Origin: SG8-4 sp964598225
GTDB taxonomy: Bacteria > Planctomycetota > Phycisphaerae > Sedimentisphaerales > Anaerobacaceae
Direction of reading: 5' to 3'
Length of the DNA: 64,000 nucleotides
NCBI GenBank assembly: GCA_964598225.1
Contig: CAZRBG010000014.1
Span: 1 to 64,000 of the forward strand
Made by a program: the position numbers and the translations under genes. The first letter of the stretch is position 1. Each line of letters starts with the position of its first letter. The notes beneath the pieces were generated by a model. That model searched no databases. It saw only the letters and a program-made list of their open reading frames with translations, and was not told where the DNA came from. This document shows positions 1 through 6,989 of this stretch, piece by piece.

Positions 1-1
1 T

Positions 2-382
2 TATTACGCCAGACCATATACAAATCGGGAAGTTATTTCATGCACGATCCTAAGGATGAACGGACTTGAGGCAAAGACCATGACTCTCAAGCTGCGTTAT
101 GGCGATTTCCGGACGATCACTCGCAGCAGGACTTTTGACGAACCCACCGACGTTACCGGCACGCTCTGGCAGCACGCCAGAAAGGCATTTCTAAAGTGGC
201 ATAAGAAATCGGCAGGAGCGTTGAGACTACTTGGCTTCGGCGTCTCCGGCCTTAAAAAAACCGGTACCGGGCAGGGCCAATTGTTCTCGGAACCGGACCG
301 GGAAAGACAAAAGAGACTCGATAAAACCTTCGACAGAATCAGAGGCAAATTCGGCCCCGATGCGCTGAGGAGGGGAAAATAG
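2..382 (+). CDS. dinB: DNA polymerase IV (Y-family), C-terminal part, cut by window start
   Basis: This is the end of a translesion DNA polymerase IV. The segment TLKLRYGDFRTITRSRTF is the typical start of the little-finger DNA-binding domain, and the ending RLDKTFDRIRGKFGPDALRRG is typical of the DinB C-terminus. The frame stays open to the window edge, so the palm and thumb lie outside. The roughly 18 residues before NGLEAKT do not look like the usual helix of this region, so a small indel or a decayed 5' part cannot be excluded. The first in-frame ATG (56) has no usable ribosome binding site and is not a credible start. Confidence 0.72.
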   Translation, partial: YYARPYTNREVISCTILRMNGLEAKTMTLKLRYGDFRTITRSRTFDEPTDVTGTLWQHARKAFLKWHKKSAGALRLLGFGVSGLKKTGTGQGQLFSEPDRERQKRLDKTFDRIRGKFGPDALRRGK

Positions 383-417
383 CGGGGCCTGAACCAAGTA
401 AATCAGTACAGGCCCCG
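383..417 (+). terminator. Inverted repeat after dinB, possible terminator
   Basis: CGGGGCCTG at 383-391 pairs perfectly with CAGGCCCCG at 409-417 across a 17-base loop, directly after the dinB stop codon. No T-run follows, so it is not a standard intrinsic terminator. It may end transcription weakly or stabilise the transcript. Confidence 0.3.
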
Positions 418-464
418 AATCAGTACACGTCTTCGTTGCTAACCGTTCATCGTCTCTATGCGGC

Positions 465-722
465 TCACCGATACAACCTGATGTCGTCGAAGTATACTAT
501 GCCCGTGCCGGGAACGAGGCCTTCCGCGAAGGCAAATCCCGGCAATCCTACGACAACAAACGCGTCGTCAAAGTTGCCGCGAAACACAGGGGAGTCCGGA
601 GTCGCATCTTTGACTTGATCGAAATTTTCACCCAGATACATGTCGTGCGAGACCGAGAAATCCCCGGGCTGCCAGGAAAGATTCACCCACGTGGCCTTAA
701 CCAGGACGGCGTTTTCCGGAAT
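465..722 (-). pseudogene. Remnant of a LamG-type secreted protein (tail ends YFDDIRLYR)
   Basis: The open frame begins right after a stop codon and has no good start. It contains LSWQPGDFSVSHDMYLGENF and a VPGT segment that match the sugar-binding or Ig-like repeat common in large planctomycete secreted proteins (the VPGT.YYWRVDEVN repeat). The repeat breaks off at VPGT and runs directly into GIVYFDDIRLYR, the usual extreme C-terminus of LamG-domain proteins. I infer a gene truncated at its 5' end that has also lost the part between the repeat and the tail. About 70 bases further upstream (roughly 723-790, minus) are open in the same orientation but are not recognisable. No other gene is seen between 383 and 811. 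Confidence 0.55.
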
Positions 723-811
723 TTAACAGTATGCCGTTTTCCATAGATCGTTTTTGTAATTGTCCGTCAAGAGCGTGTTCAGGCCTTCAATTCCTTTATT
801 ATGGCAAAAAC

Positions 812-1534
812 TTACGGATTCATACAGGTTCTGTCACGGATATTCTGTAGTTTTCCGAAGCATATTAGCTGATCGCCCGGCAGGATTTTCGTGTCGGCCG
901 GCGGATTCGGCATCGTTCGGTGATCTCTGGTGATCGCCAGAACGGTAACATCGTGGCGCCTCAACTGCGATTCAGACAGCGTTTTGTTGAGAACCGGGCT
1001 GCCCGCGCTAATCTCTATTTTACTGACGCCATAGCCACCGGTGGCGAGAAGAAGCTCCTCGAACGATGCGGTCGTGAAAAACTCTCTTCTTATCACCTTT
1101 TTTCTCAGAGAATTGGTCAAGTGCCTTCGGAACTTTTGATTTTTGAAGATAGTCCATAACGCAAGAGTTGCCAGTACGATTACCAGCAGATTAATCCAGG
1201 GAAGTAAGTCCTCCGGGACAGAGACCGGAAGGATCAACTCTATAAGTTTCTTCTCCAGGATTTGCTGCGGCCGCAGCGAATTGGCGAACGTCGCGATCAG
1301 GACGACTAATCCCGCGTTACCGAGCACCATCAGCACCGAGGCGATCTTACGTCTTTGCCGGTCTGACGTGATCAATTCCGCCTCCCGGGTGGTGAAGCCG
1401 GTCCCGGTGAAGCAGGACAGCGACTGGAATTTGGCCAGCGACCACTCGAGCCCGGTCAACTGAAAGGCTATGGCCCCTATTCTGACAACAATAAAGGAGA
1501 CAACAATGACTATGATAAACAGCATCCAGCTCAT
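812..1534 (-). CDS. Membrane protein with C-terminal TrkA-C (RCK_C) domain
   Basis: The 240-residue protein has an N-terminal membrane segment (residues 3-25), a conserved-looking SCFTGTGFTTREAE stretch, two further hydrophobic segments (about 62-85 and 105-128), and a C-terminal domain from about 160 on (GSPVLNKTLSESQLRRHDVTVLAITRD...LPGDQLICFG) that is a clear TrkA-C/RCK_C ligand-binding domain. Such domains bind nucleotides or ions and gate K+ channels and transporters. No K+ pore is visible, so it may be a regulator or part of a larger complex. It lies 44 bases after corA on the same strand, which suggests an ion-homeostasis operon. A GAGGG motif precedes the ATG. Confidence 0.75.
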   Translation of the reverse strand: MSWMLFIIVIVVSFIVVRIGAIAFQLTGLEWSLAKFQSLSCFTGTGFTTREAELITSDRQRRKIASVLMVLGNAGLVVLIATFANSLRPQQILEKKLIELILPVSVPEDLLPWINLLVIVLATLALWTIFKNQKFRRHLTNSLRKKVIRREFFTTASFEELLLATGGYGVSKIEISAGSPVLNKTLSESQLRRHDVTVLAITRDHRTMPNPPADTKILPGDQLICFGKLQNIRDRTCMNP

Positions 1535-1578
1535 TTTTGGATACCCTCAAACTGATGTCCTGAGTGCAGCCGCACGTC

Positions 1579-2661
1579 TTACAGCCATTTTTTCTTTTTG
1601 AAATATACGATCATGCCCGCGGCTATCGCAAGCATAACCAACAATACCGCAGGGTAACCCCATCGCCACTCAAGCTCGGGCATGTACTTGAAATTCATAC
1701 CGTATACACCCGCAACGAAGGTAAGAGGTATGAATATTGTTGCGATGATGGTTAGCACTTTCATCACCGCGTTCATTCTGTTGCTAACGCTCGATAGATA
1801 CAGGTCCAGCATGCTCGCAACAATATCTCTGTACGACTCCACCGTGTCAATAACCTGTATCGTGTGGTCGTACACGTCCCTGAGGTATATCTCAGTCGAT
1901 TCGGCAACCAACTCCGAATCGCTCCTTTGCATGTTACTTATAAGCTCCCTAAGAGGCCATGTGGACTTGCGCAGGGATATCATCTCTCGTTTCAACAAAT
2001 GAATCTGCCGTAGAATTCTCTCGTTCGGTTCGCCGACAAGCTCTTCTTCGAGAGACTCTATTTTCTCGCCCATTGTTTCGAGTACGGAAAAATAGCCGTC
2101 TACTACCGCATCCAGCAGTGAGTAAGCCAGATAGTCCGGCCCCATCTTCCTGATGCGTCCTTTGGCTTTTCTTATCCTCTCTCTGACAGGCTCGAATACA
2201 TCGCCGATATTCTCCTGGAACGAAATCACAAAGTTCCGCCCGAGAATAATGCTTACCTGTTCCGACTGCACAAGCTGCCCGTTTTCTACACACCTGAGCA
2301 TCTTGAGAACCGTGAATATATGACTTTCGTAATCCTCGAACTTTGGGCGTTGAGTTGTGTTGAGGACGTCTTCGAGAATAAGCGGATGCAGGCCGAAATG
2401 TCGGCCTATGCTCTCGATAACATCGACCTCATGGATGCCGTCAACGTTGATCCAGCTCACGGTCTTCGTATCCCTTAAGGGAAAGCACTCGTCTATGCCG
2501 GAAGCCTGCTTCTCCTGAAAGCTCCCTTCGTCATAGTCGAGGTATGTTACTCTCACGTTTTCAACCTTCTTGTCCCCTATGTACACAAGAGTTCCCGGCG
2601 GCAAACCCGCCTTCCAGGAATGTCTCTGCGCTCTCTTCGGCCTCTCGGCTTTAGATTTCAT
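1579..2661 (-). CDS. corA: Magnesium/cobalt transporter CorA
   Basis: This 360-residue inner-membrane divalent-cation channel shows the diagnostic C-terminal layout: a long helical cytoplasmic domain, then TM1 followed by the YGMNF selectivity motif (GVYGMNFKYMPELEW, about residues 318-332), then TM2 and a basic tail KKKKWL. Length is normal for the family. It sits between a LapA-like gene upstream and the TrkA-C protein downstream, all on the minus strand with short gaps. Pentamer formation and Mg2+ gating are family knowledge. Confidence 0.93.
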   Translation of the reverse strand: MKSKAERPKRAQRHSWKAGLPPGTLVYIGDKKVENVRVTYLDYDEGSFQEKQASGIDECFPLRDTKTVSWINVDGIHEVDVIESIGRHFGLHPLILEDVLNTTQRPKFEDYESHIFTVLKMLRCVENGQLVQSEQVSIILGRNFVISFQENIGDVFEPVRERIRKAKGRIRKMGPDYLAYSLLDAVVDGYFSVLETMGEKIESLEEELVGEPNERILRQIHLLKREMISLRKSTWPLRELISNMQRSDSELVAESTEIYLRDVYDHTIQVIDTVESYRDIVASMLDLYLSSVSNRMNAVMKVLTIIATIFIPLTFVAGVYGMNFKYMPELEWRWGYPAVLLVMLAIAAGMIVYFKKKKWL

Positions 2662-2740
2662 TATCTTGTCCCCAGGTAATTTTCGAGCTTTGATGCCGGC
2701 ATCTGCTTTGGCCCAATTAAAGTGTGTAACTGCTGAGACA

Positions 2741-2971
2741 TCATGTCTGTTTTGACGATTTGTCCGCCTTGGCAGGTTTTCGCAGAACGTGGCTTGCCGT
2801 GATAAGCCCTACCACAAAACCCGCCATGAAAGTCAATATCAGAAGTAAAACACGCGGCATGGTTATCGTGGTGAACAGAATTTTTGTTTTAACACTCTCG
2901 GTATTCTGTAAAAATACGATAAGCGCAAGCAAAGTAACTACTGCTATAATGATGATTTTAGCTTTCTTCAT
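2741..2971 (-). CDS. LapA-domain small membrane protein
   Basis: The 76-residue protein has two hydrophobic segments (about 4-21 and 38-60) separated by QNTESVKTKILFTTITMP, the characteristic QN.e.v...f spacing of the LapA (lipopolysaccharide assembly protein A, DUF1049) family, followed by a short basic tail. The exact role in this organism is unknown. It lies between a shortened MFS-like gene and corA. An AAAGGA-type ribosome binding site lies just upstream of its ATG on the minus strand. Confidence 0.75.
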   Translation of the reverse strand: MKKAKIIIIAVVTLLALIVFLQNTESVKTKILFTTITMPRVLLLILTFMAGFVVGLITASHVLRKPAKADKSSKQT

Positions 2972-3010
2972 GGTCGTTATCCTTTCTTAATTATTGAGAA
3001 TGATTGTTCG

Positions 3011-3280
3011 TTAGTCGCCGTTTTTCTCATCCGAAGCGACCATCCGTGTTATATTTCTAATTGCGGCAAGTTGAAAACTTATCATCTGTCTCAGCGGCCC
3101 TATCGCTGCCAACGGACCGACGATCATATTTGATGCGCCGAGTCTGATGGCAAAGGCGATAAGAAAAGCTCCCCCCGTGAGTATACCCATTGCCTGAGAT
3201 GCGATTCCATCGCCGACTATATTCTTATGGCCGGCCTCTATCTGCCGGTCTGTCAGGCTCTCTTCCGTTTTGAGCCACAT
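3011..3280 (-). pseudogene. Shortened MFS-type transporter, N-terminus joined to a short tail
   Basis: About 89 residues from the ATG at 3280 (GGGGAG ten bases upstream). Residues 17-60 (NIVGDGIASQAMGILTGGAFLIAFAIRLGASN...) read like the first transmembrane helix and loop of the MFS permeases common in planctomycetes, normally 400-500 residues long. After PLAAIGPLRQM the sequence passes at once into a basic, charged ending (AAIRNITRMVASDEK). I infer an in-frame loss of nearly the whole permease with the start and possibly the native tail kept. It could be an expressed single-helix protein, but it is unlikely to transport anything. An alternative start lies 14 codons upstream (3322). Confidence 0.5.
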
Positions 3281-3403
3281 TCGATTCGATCTCCCCAACA
3301 GTATTGAACCTTGAAAAAACATTCAGCAATGGTATTCGGCTGTTTTTTGCTTGTCAACATTCCTTCAGCTTATTCGGGTGAGGCAACGGCGGAGCAATAA
3401 GAA

Positions 3404-3440
3404 GCAAAAACGGCCATGAACACAATGGTGAACATGGCCG
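3404..3440 (-). terminator. Intrinsic terminator of the ECF operon
   Basis: Read on the minus strand, CGGCCATG (3433-3440) pairs with CATGGCCG (3411-3418) over a 14-base loop and is followed by TTTTTGCTT. This is a good Rho-independent terminator 31 bases after the stop of the O-methyltransferase gene, and it marks the end of the sigma-factor operon. Confidence 0.72.
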
Positions 3441-3471
3441 CTGGTGCAGAGTCAAAGGGAACTTACCAAGA

Positions 3472-4161
3472 TCAGTTCTTCTTGAGGGTCAGGCTGACTT
3501 CGGTGCGGACTATCGTCTCAAGGTTCGGATCGGTCGTAATTGCTTTAATAAAGTCAGGATCCGCCATTCGGGGATTGATGTTGTGTCCTATAACGAGACC
3601 GCCCGGACGGATGAGCGGCATAAGCTTTTTGAGATAGTCGATGTAGCCTTGTTTGTCCGCGTCTAAGAAGAGAATGTCGATAGGGTCTTTCAGTTGCTTC
3701 ACAGTTTTGTGGGCGTCGCCTTCTATGATGGTGATTATATCGGCCATGCCGGCTCGCTTGAAATTCGCCCGTGCCGTCGCGGCTCGCCCGGGATCGATCT
3801 CGAACGTAGTCAGCTTGCCGCCGGTCTCTTGCAGAGCGAGACCGAACCATAATGCTGAGTAGCCCGTCGATGTGCCGATCTCGACGACGTTTTTGGCGTT
3901 CATGGTTTCGGCGAGGAGTCGGAGAAGACGGCCATCCTCCGGTGGGACGTTTCTATAGCGCTGGTTTTCGAGAATATCATCCAGAATGCCGAGAACCTTC
4001 TTTTCGTTCTCATCCTTTGGTACGGGCGGCTTTTCGAGCTGAGAATCGCTTTGTCCGCGTCTGCGGAACGGGCGTTGAGCAAATGAGTCTGTAAACACGA
4101 TCGCGGCGATTACTATAACTATCATGCTTACTATGATAGTTGAGGGGGCAGCTTTCTTCAT
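3472..4161 (-). CDS. Exported-type SAM-dependent O-methyltransferase (family 3)
   Basis: The 229-residue protein carries the class I SAM fold with motif I VVEIGTSTGYSALWFG, acidic motif II TFEIDPGRA, and the metal-binding LFLDADKQGYIDYL with GGLVIGHNI typical of cation-dependent catechol/caffeoyl-CoA O-methyltransferases. Unusually for that family it begins with a hydrophobic signal or anchor (residues 7-28) followed by a basic, Pro-rich stretch. It is the last gene of the ECF operon, 12 bases after the helical exported protein and upstream of a terminator. The substrate is unknown. Export of a SAM enzyme would be odd, so the N-terminal segment may be a membrane anchor with the domain in the cytoplasm. 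Confidence 0.85.
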   Translation of the reverse strand: MKKAAPSTIIVSMIVIVIAAIVFTDSFAQRPFRRRGQSDSQLEKPPVPKDENEKKVLGILDDILENQRYRNVPPEDGRLLRLLAETMNAKNVVEIGTSTGYSALWFGLALQETGGKLTTFEIDPGRAATARANFKRAGMADIITIIEGDAHKTVKQLKDPIDILFLDADKQGYIDYLKKLMPLIRPGGLVIGHNINPRMADPDFIKAITTDPNLETIVRTEVSLTLKKN

Positions 4162-4173
4162 TTTTGTCTCTCC

Positions 4174-5019
4174 TTAGTTCAGGATTCCTTTCTTTCCTTC
4201 GAGCAGTGTCTTGATTCGCTGTTTGATATTTTCGTCCTTGATGTCTTTCTTCTTGGCTTCCTCAATTTCAGCCCTGCTTTTATTGATGTAGTTCTTCAAT
4301 CGCTCGAGTCTTTTGAGCAGGCGTTCGTAAGCCATCCGCCTTCGAATCACGATCAGGTCGTACCTGTCGCTTAAGACCTTCTCCAATTGTGCGACCATCC
4401 TTTGCTTGTCATTTTGGTTTGTGGTTTGTTTGATTTTGCCTATCAGATAATCTCTTTTGTCTTGTAGTTTTAAGTCCTCAAGAAGCACCCTTGCTTCTTC
4501 AGGATGGCGTCTGCTCTCGTCGAAAACTCGTCTGTATTTCTCGTATGCCCAGTCGTATTTCCTCGAGTAAAGATCGGGGTCCCTGCTCTTGATCTTCTCC
4601 AATTCCTCGGCCAACTGAGGGACATTTTCTTCGAGCCAGTCTTTGAATGCCGCTCGTCTTTCCTGCCTTTTACCTTCGATCCATCTCTCTACACGCTCGC
4701 CGACTATTCTATCGTATTCTTCCCTCGCGTGTTTCTTTAACTCCTCCCTGAATTTCTTCGGATATTTTTCCCTCAGCTCTGCAATCTCTTCGGCCTTCTT
4801 CGGATCGCTTTCCTTCACTGTCTTCAAAAGGCGATCTATTTCTTCATCGGTAAGTTCGAAAGTTCCAGGCCGTCTTCGCTCTCTCGGCTCATCTTCTGCG
4901 AAGATGGTCTTGTCCTCTTTCTTCTTCTCATGCTTCTGGTCGGCCCGGCACGGCAGCAAGGCGCTTGTTGCCACTATCGCCGCCGCCCAAAGCAGAAAAA
5001 TGCTGCGAAATTTCTCCAT
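4174..5019 (-). CDS. Exported, highly charged helical protein of the ECF operon
   Basis: I do not recognise a family. The 281-residue protein begins with a signal peptide (hydrophobic residues 6-24, ending around CRA). The rest is almost entirely Lys/Arg/Glu-rich helix with coiled-coil-like periodicity (e.g. LLKRLERLKNYINKSRAEIEE). It lies 6 bases after the putative anti-sigma gene, so it is co-transcribed. A periplasmic helical protein beside an ECF sigma and anti-sigma pair could be the stress sensor or effector, in the manner of Spy/CpxP/ZraP-type proteins, but I see no conserved motif that proves this. Confidence 0.7.
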   Translation of the reverse strand: MEKFRSIFLLWAAAIVATSALLPCRADQKHEKKKEDKTIFAEDEPRERRRPGTFELTDEEIDRLLKTVKESDPKKAEEIAELREKYPKKFREELKKHAREEYDRIVGERVERWIEGKRQERRAAFKDWLEENVPQLAEELEKIKSRDPDLYSRKYDWAYEKYRRVFDESRRHPEEARVLLEDLKLQDKRDYLIGKIKQTTNQNDKQRMVAQLEKVLSDRYDLIVIRRRMAYERLLKRLERLKNYINKSRAEIEEAKKKDIKDENIKQRIKTLLEGKKGILN

Positions 5020-5025
5020 CTGTAT

Positions 5026-5550
5026 TTATTCCTTCCAGAAATCGTTGCTGACAACGATTAGTTCTATTTCCATCTCTTCTATGGACTCGACGCTGCTGCC
5101 TCCCTCATCGGGCGATTCCAGAGTCATCACTTCGTTTTCAATTTGCTCGATCTGAGCGTTGAAGGCGGCCAGGTTCTCGTCATCAACTGCAATATTATTG
5201 CTTTCCCATATTGCTGCTGGGATTATCCCTGCGACCCGGCCCGGTCTTTTGGGTTTTTGCGGGCTGTCGTTGATCAATGTTGTACCAATTGCGGCTACAA
5301 TGATAATTGCAGCGGCAGCGGCGGCCTTTTTGTAACTACGCCACCTGGTAATTTGAACCTGTCGGGCCGGCAGCCGCGTCGCAATTTCCGCTTTGATGTT
5401 GGTAATGAGCTCATGAGCGGGCTCAGGGGCGGGATTGTCATGGAATATCCGCTCGCCTTCTTGAATATCCTGCAGTACGTTCCCGGCCTGTTCGCCGTGG
5501 TAAAGCTTTTCGATCAGTTCGGCCAGATTTTCCCTGTTTCTGTCATTCAT
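5026..5550 (-). CDS. Putative anti-sigma factor (single-TM)
   Basis: The 174-residue protein has an N-terminal cytoplasmic region of about 75 residues (NRENLAELIEKLYHGEQA...), one membrane helix (about 79-95, AAAAAAIIIVAAIGTTLI), and an acidic exterior domain rich in Glu near the C-terminus. It begins 4 bases after the ECF sigma stop codon, the classical position for a cognate anti-sigma factor. No HxxxCxxC zinc motif is present, so it would not be of the ZAS type. Assignment rests on layout and position, not on a named domain. Confidence 0.6.
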   Translation of the reverse strand: MNDRNRENLAELIEKLYHGEQAGNVLQDIQEGERIFHDNPAPEPAHELITNIKAEIATRLPARQVQITRWRSYKKAAAAAAIIIVAAIGTTLINDSPQKPKRPGRVAGIIPAAIWESNNIAVDDENLAAFNAQIEQIENEVMTLESPDEGGSSVESIEEMEIELIVVSNDFWKE

Positions 5551-5554
5551 GCCA

Positions 5555-6094
5555 TTATCCCTCCATCAGTACTCGAAGTTTTTTTAGCCCCCGGTGTGTC
5601 TTTGCCAAAGTGGTCCCAATCGGCTCGGACCGCATCTGCGCTATTTCCTTGAAGCTTAACTGTCCATAGAAACGCAACATTATCAACTCCTTCGTGTCTT
5701 TATCCAGTTTACCAAGTTGTCTCTGCAACTTGTCAAATTGCTCGCCCTCAGATTGCTTTTCCGTGCCCACTTCGGATTCAAGCTGATTCTTTTGGGTTTC
5801 GAGCAGTTTTTTCTGTCTTTGCTTACTCCTTAAATGGTCATGAAAAATATTTGACGCAATCTTGAACAGCCACCCCTCGAACGATCCCCCTTTATACGAA
5901 CCGATCTTCTCCACCAATTTGACAAATAGCTCACTTAAAAGCTCATCGCTGACGTCGCTGTTGCCGGTCAGTCGATAGAAATAACCATAACACCGGCCCG
6001 AATACATGTCAACGACTTGCGAGAAACACCGAGAATCACCTCGCCGGCAGCCGGCCACTATCCGAGCTAAGTTATCGCTCTTTGTCATACTCAA
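5555..6094 (-). CDS. ECF-family RNA polymerase sigma factor
   Basis: The 179-residue protein has sigma region 2 (about residues 20-90: FSQVVDMYSGRCYGYFYRLTG, then DELLSELFVKLVEKI and FEGWLFKIASNIFHDHLR) and region 4 (about 128-175: LDKDTKELIMLRFYGQLSFKEIAQM...TTLAKTHRGLKKLR), with no region 1 or 3. It directs RNA polymerase to a specific promoter set. It heads an operon with a putative anti-sigma factor, an exported helical protein and an O-methyltransferase. Autoregulation is likely by family habit, but I could not identify its promoter with confidence. Confidence 0.9.
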   Translation of the reverse strand: MSMTKSDNLARIVAGCRRGDSRCFSQVVDMYSGRCYGYFYRLTGNSDVSDELLSELFVKLVEKIGSYKGGSFEGWLFKIASNIFHDHLRSKQRQKKLLETQKNQLESEVGTEKQSEGEQFDKLQRQLGKLDKDTKELIMLRFYGQLSFKEIAQMRSEPIGTTLAKTHRGLKKLRVLMEG

Positions 6095-6316
6095 GCGTTT
6101 TCTTCAACATTAAAGACGAAAAACAATCTTGGTTTATTGCATTAATCCGAAAAATGGGTCACGTTTAGCGCTACAGTGGCCCGAGTGCGTGCTTTTTCGC
6201 TTTTTTGCGAAAACAAAGACGCCGATCCGCTACTCCCGCTTGGGATTATAGGTCCTCAAAGCAGATCTGGTGGTTTGAGACTCCCAGGCTAATGCACCGG
6301 CACCGCCAGAGCAGGA

Positions 6317-6613
6317 TCAGAAACCGTTTTCCAACTCATCCTCATCTTCCTCGGGATCGAGCTTCCAGCTTTCGGTTTCGTCCAGCTCGTTGATCTCTCT
6401 TTGCATGTATTTAATGATTTTGTCCTGCAAAGGGGCAAGTTTTCCCTGCCAATCGAGCATGCCCTGGTGGCTTGCCAGAAGCATGTCCAGCCGAATCAAC
6501 TGCCATTTGGCCAGACATTCGGGTTCCTTGATGGTGGCAAACGGATCGCACGTGAAGTTCCGTCTCCCGTCCGGGCCAATCTGGCAGAACTCACAATCTT
6601 TACACTGAATCAT
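6317..6613 (-). CDS. Small Cys-rich (zinc-binding-like) protein
   Basis: This 98-residue protein of unknown function opens with IQCKDCEFCQIGPDG (C-x2-C-x2-C) and has further cysteines at NFTCDPF and PECLAKW, so a zinc or Fe-S site is plausible. The C-terminus is strongly acidic (LDPEEDEDELE). I chose the ATG at 6613 because AGGGG lies 7 bases upstream. The frame also extends 7 codons further to a TTG. It is single-gene and divergent from the small basic protein at 6806. Confidence 0.65.
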   Translation of the reverse strand: MIQCKDCEFCQIGPDGRRNFTCDPFATIKEPECLAKWQLIRLDMLLASHQGMLDWQGKLAPLQDKIIKYMQREINELDETESWKLDPEEDEDELENGF

Positions 6614-6805
6614 CTTTTCGCCCCTATTTTTCAATAACAGACGACCTTTCTGTTAAAGGATGGCCGCCCGCTCGAACCTCGGATTATTTCCTTATCCGAA
6701 GTTCTGTTTTTATTTTTTTCACTTTACGATCAATTTATGGTAACATAATCCTGTTGTGCTTAAAAGTTCTTTGCGATAAAGATTCTGAATTGCTCGGAGA
6801 AATGA

Positions 6806-6886
6806 ATGGCAAAACCAAGACGAAGGCGCAAAGTGGGCAGCAAAAAGAGGCGCGCCCGCTGGAAAATTCGCAATAAAGTTAGCTGA
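6806..6886 (+). CDS. 26-residue very basic peptide, possible ribosome-associated protein
   Basis: The ATG at 6806 is preceded by GGAGA with a 7-base spacer. It opens a 26-codon frame that begins MAKPRRRRKVGSKKRRARW and ends in NKVS, with 13 Lys/Arg residues. The composition and size resemble tiny ribosomal proteins such as bTHX or bS22, and several planctomycete genomes carry comparable mini-basic proteins. This is inference from composition only. The overlapping frame from the ATG at 6802 has a poorer spacing and an unremarkable composition. Confidence 0.55.
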   Translation: MAKPRRRRKVGSKKRRARWKIRNKVS

Positions 6887-6989
6887 TTTTTGGTTATACG
6901 TCGTGCGTATTTAAGTATCGCGCGGCAAGTGCGCGATGTTCAATGCCAAACGTGCCCTGTGTGCGGTCGACGGATGCGCAGTACGACAA

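Noticed and set aside
6723..6782. Promoter-like words (TTTACG...CATAAT and TTGTGC-N17-TAAAGA) before the 26-residue peptide
   Set aside because: Each matches the consensus at only about half of the positions or has poor spacing, in an AT-rich gap where chance matches are expected.
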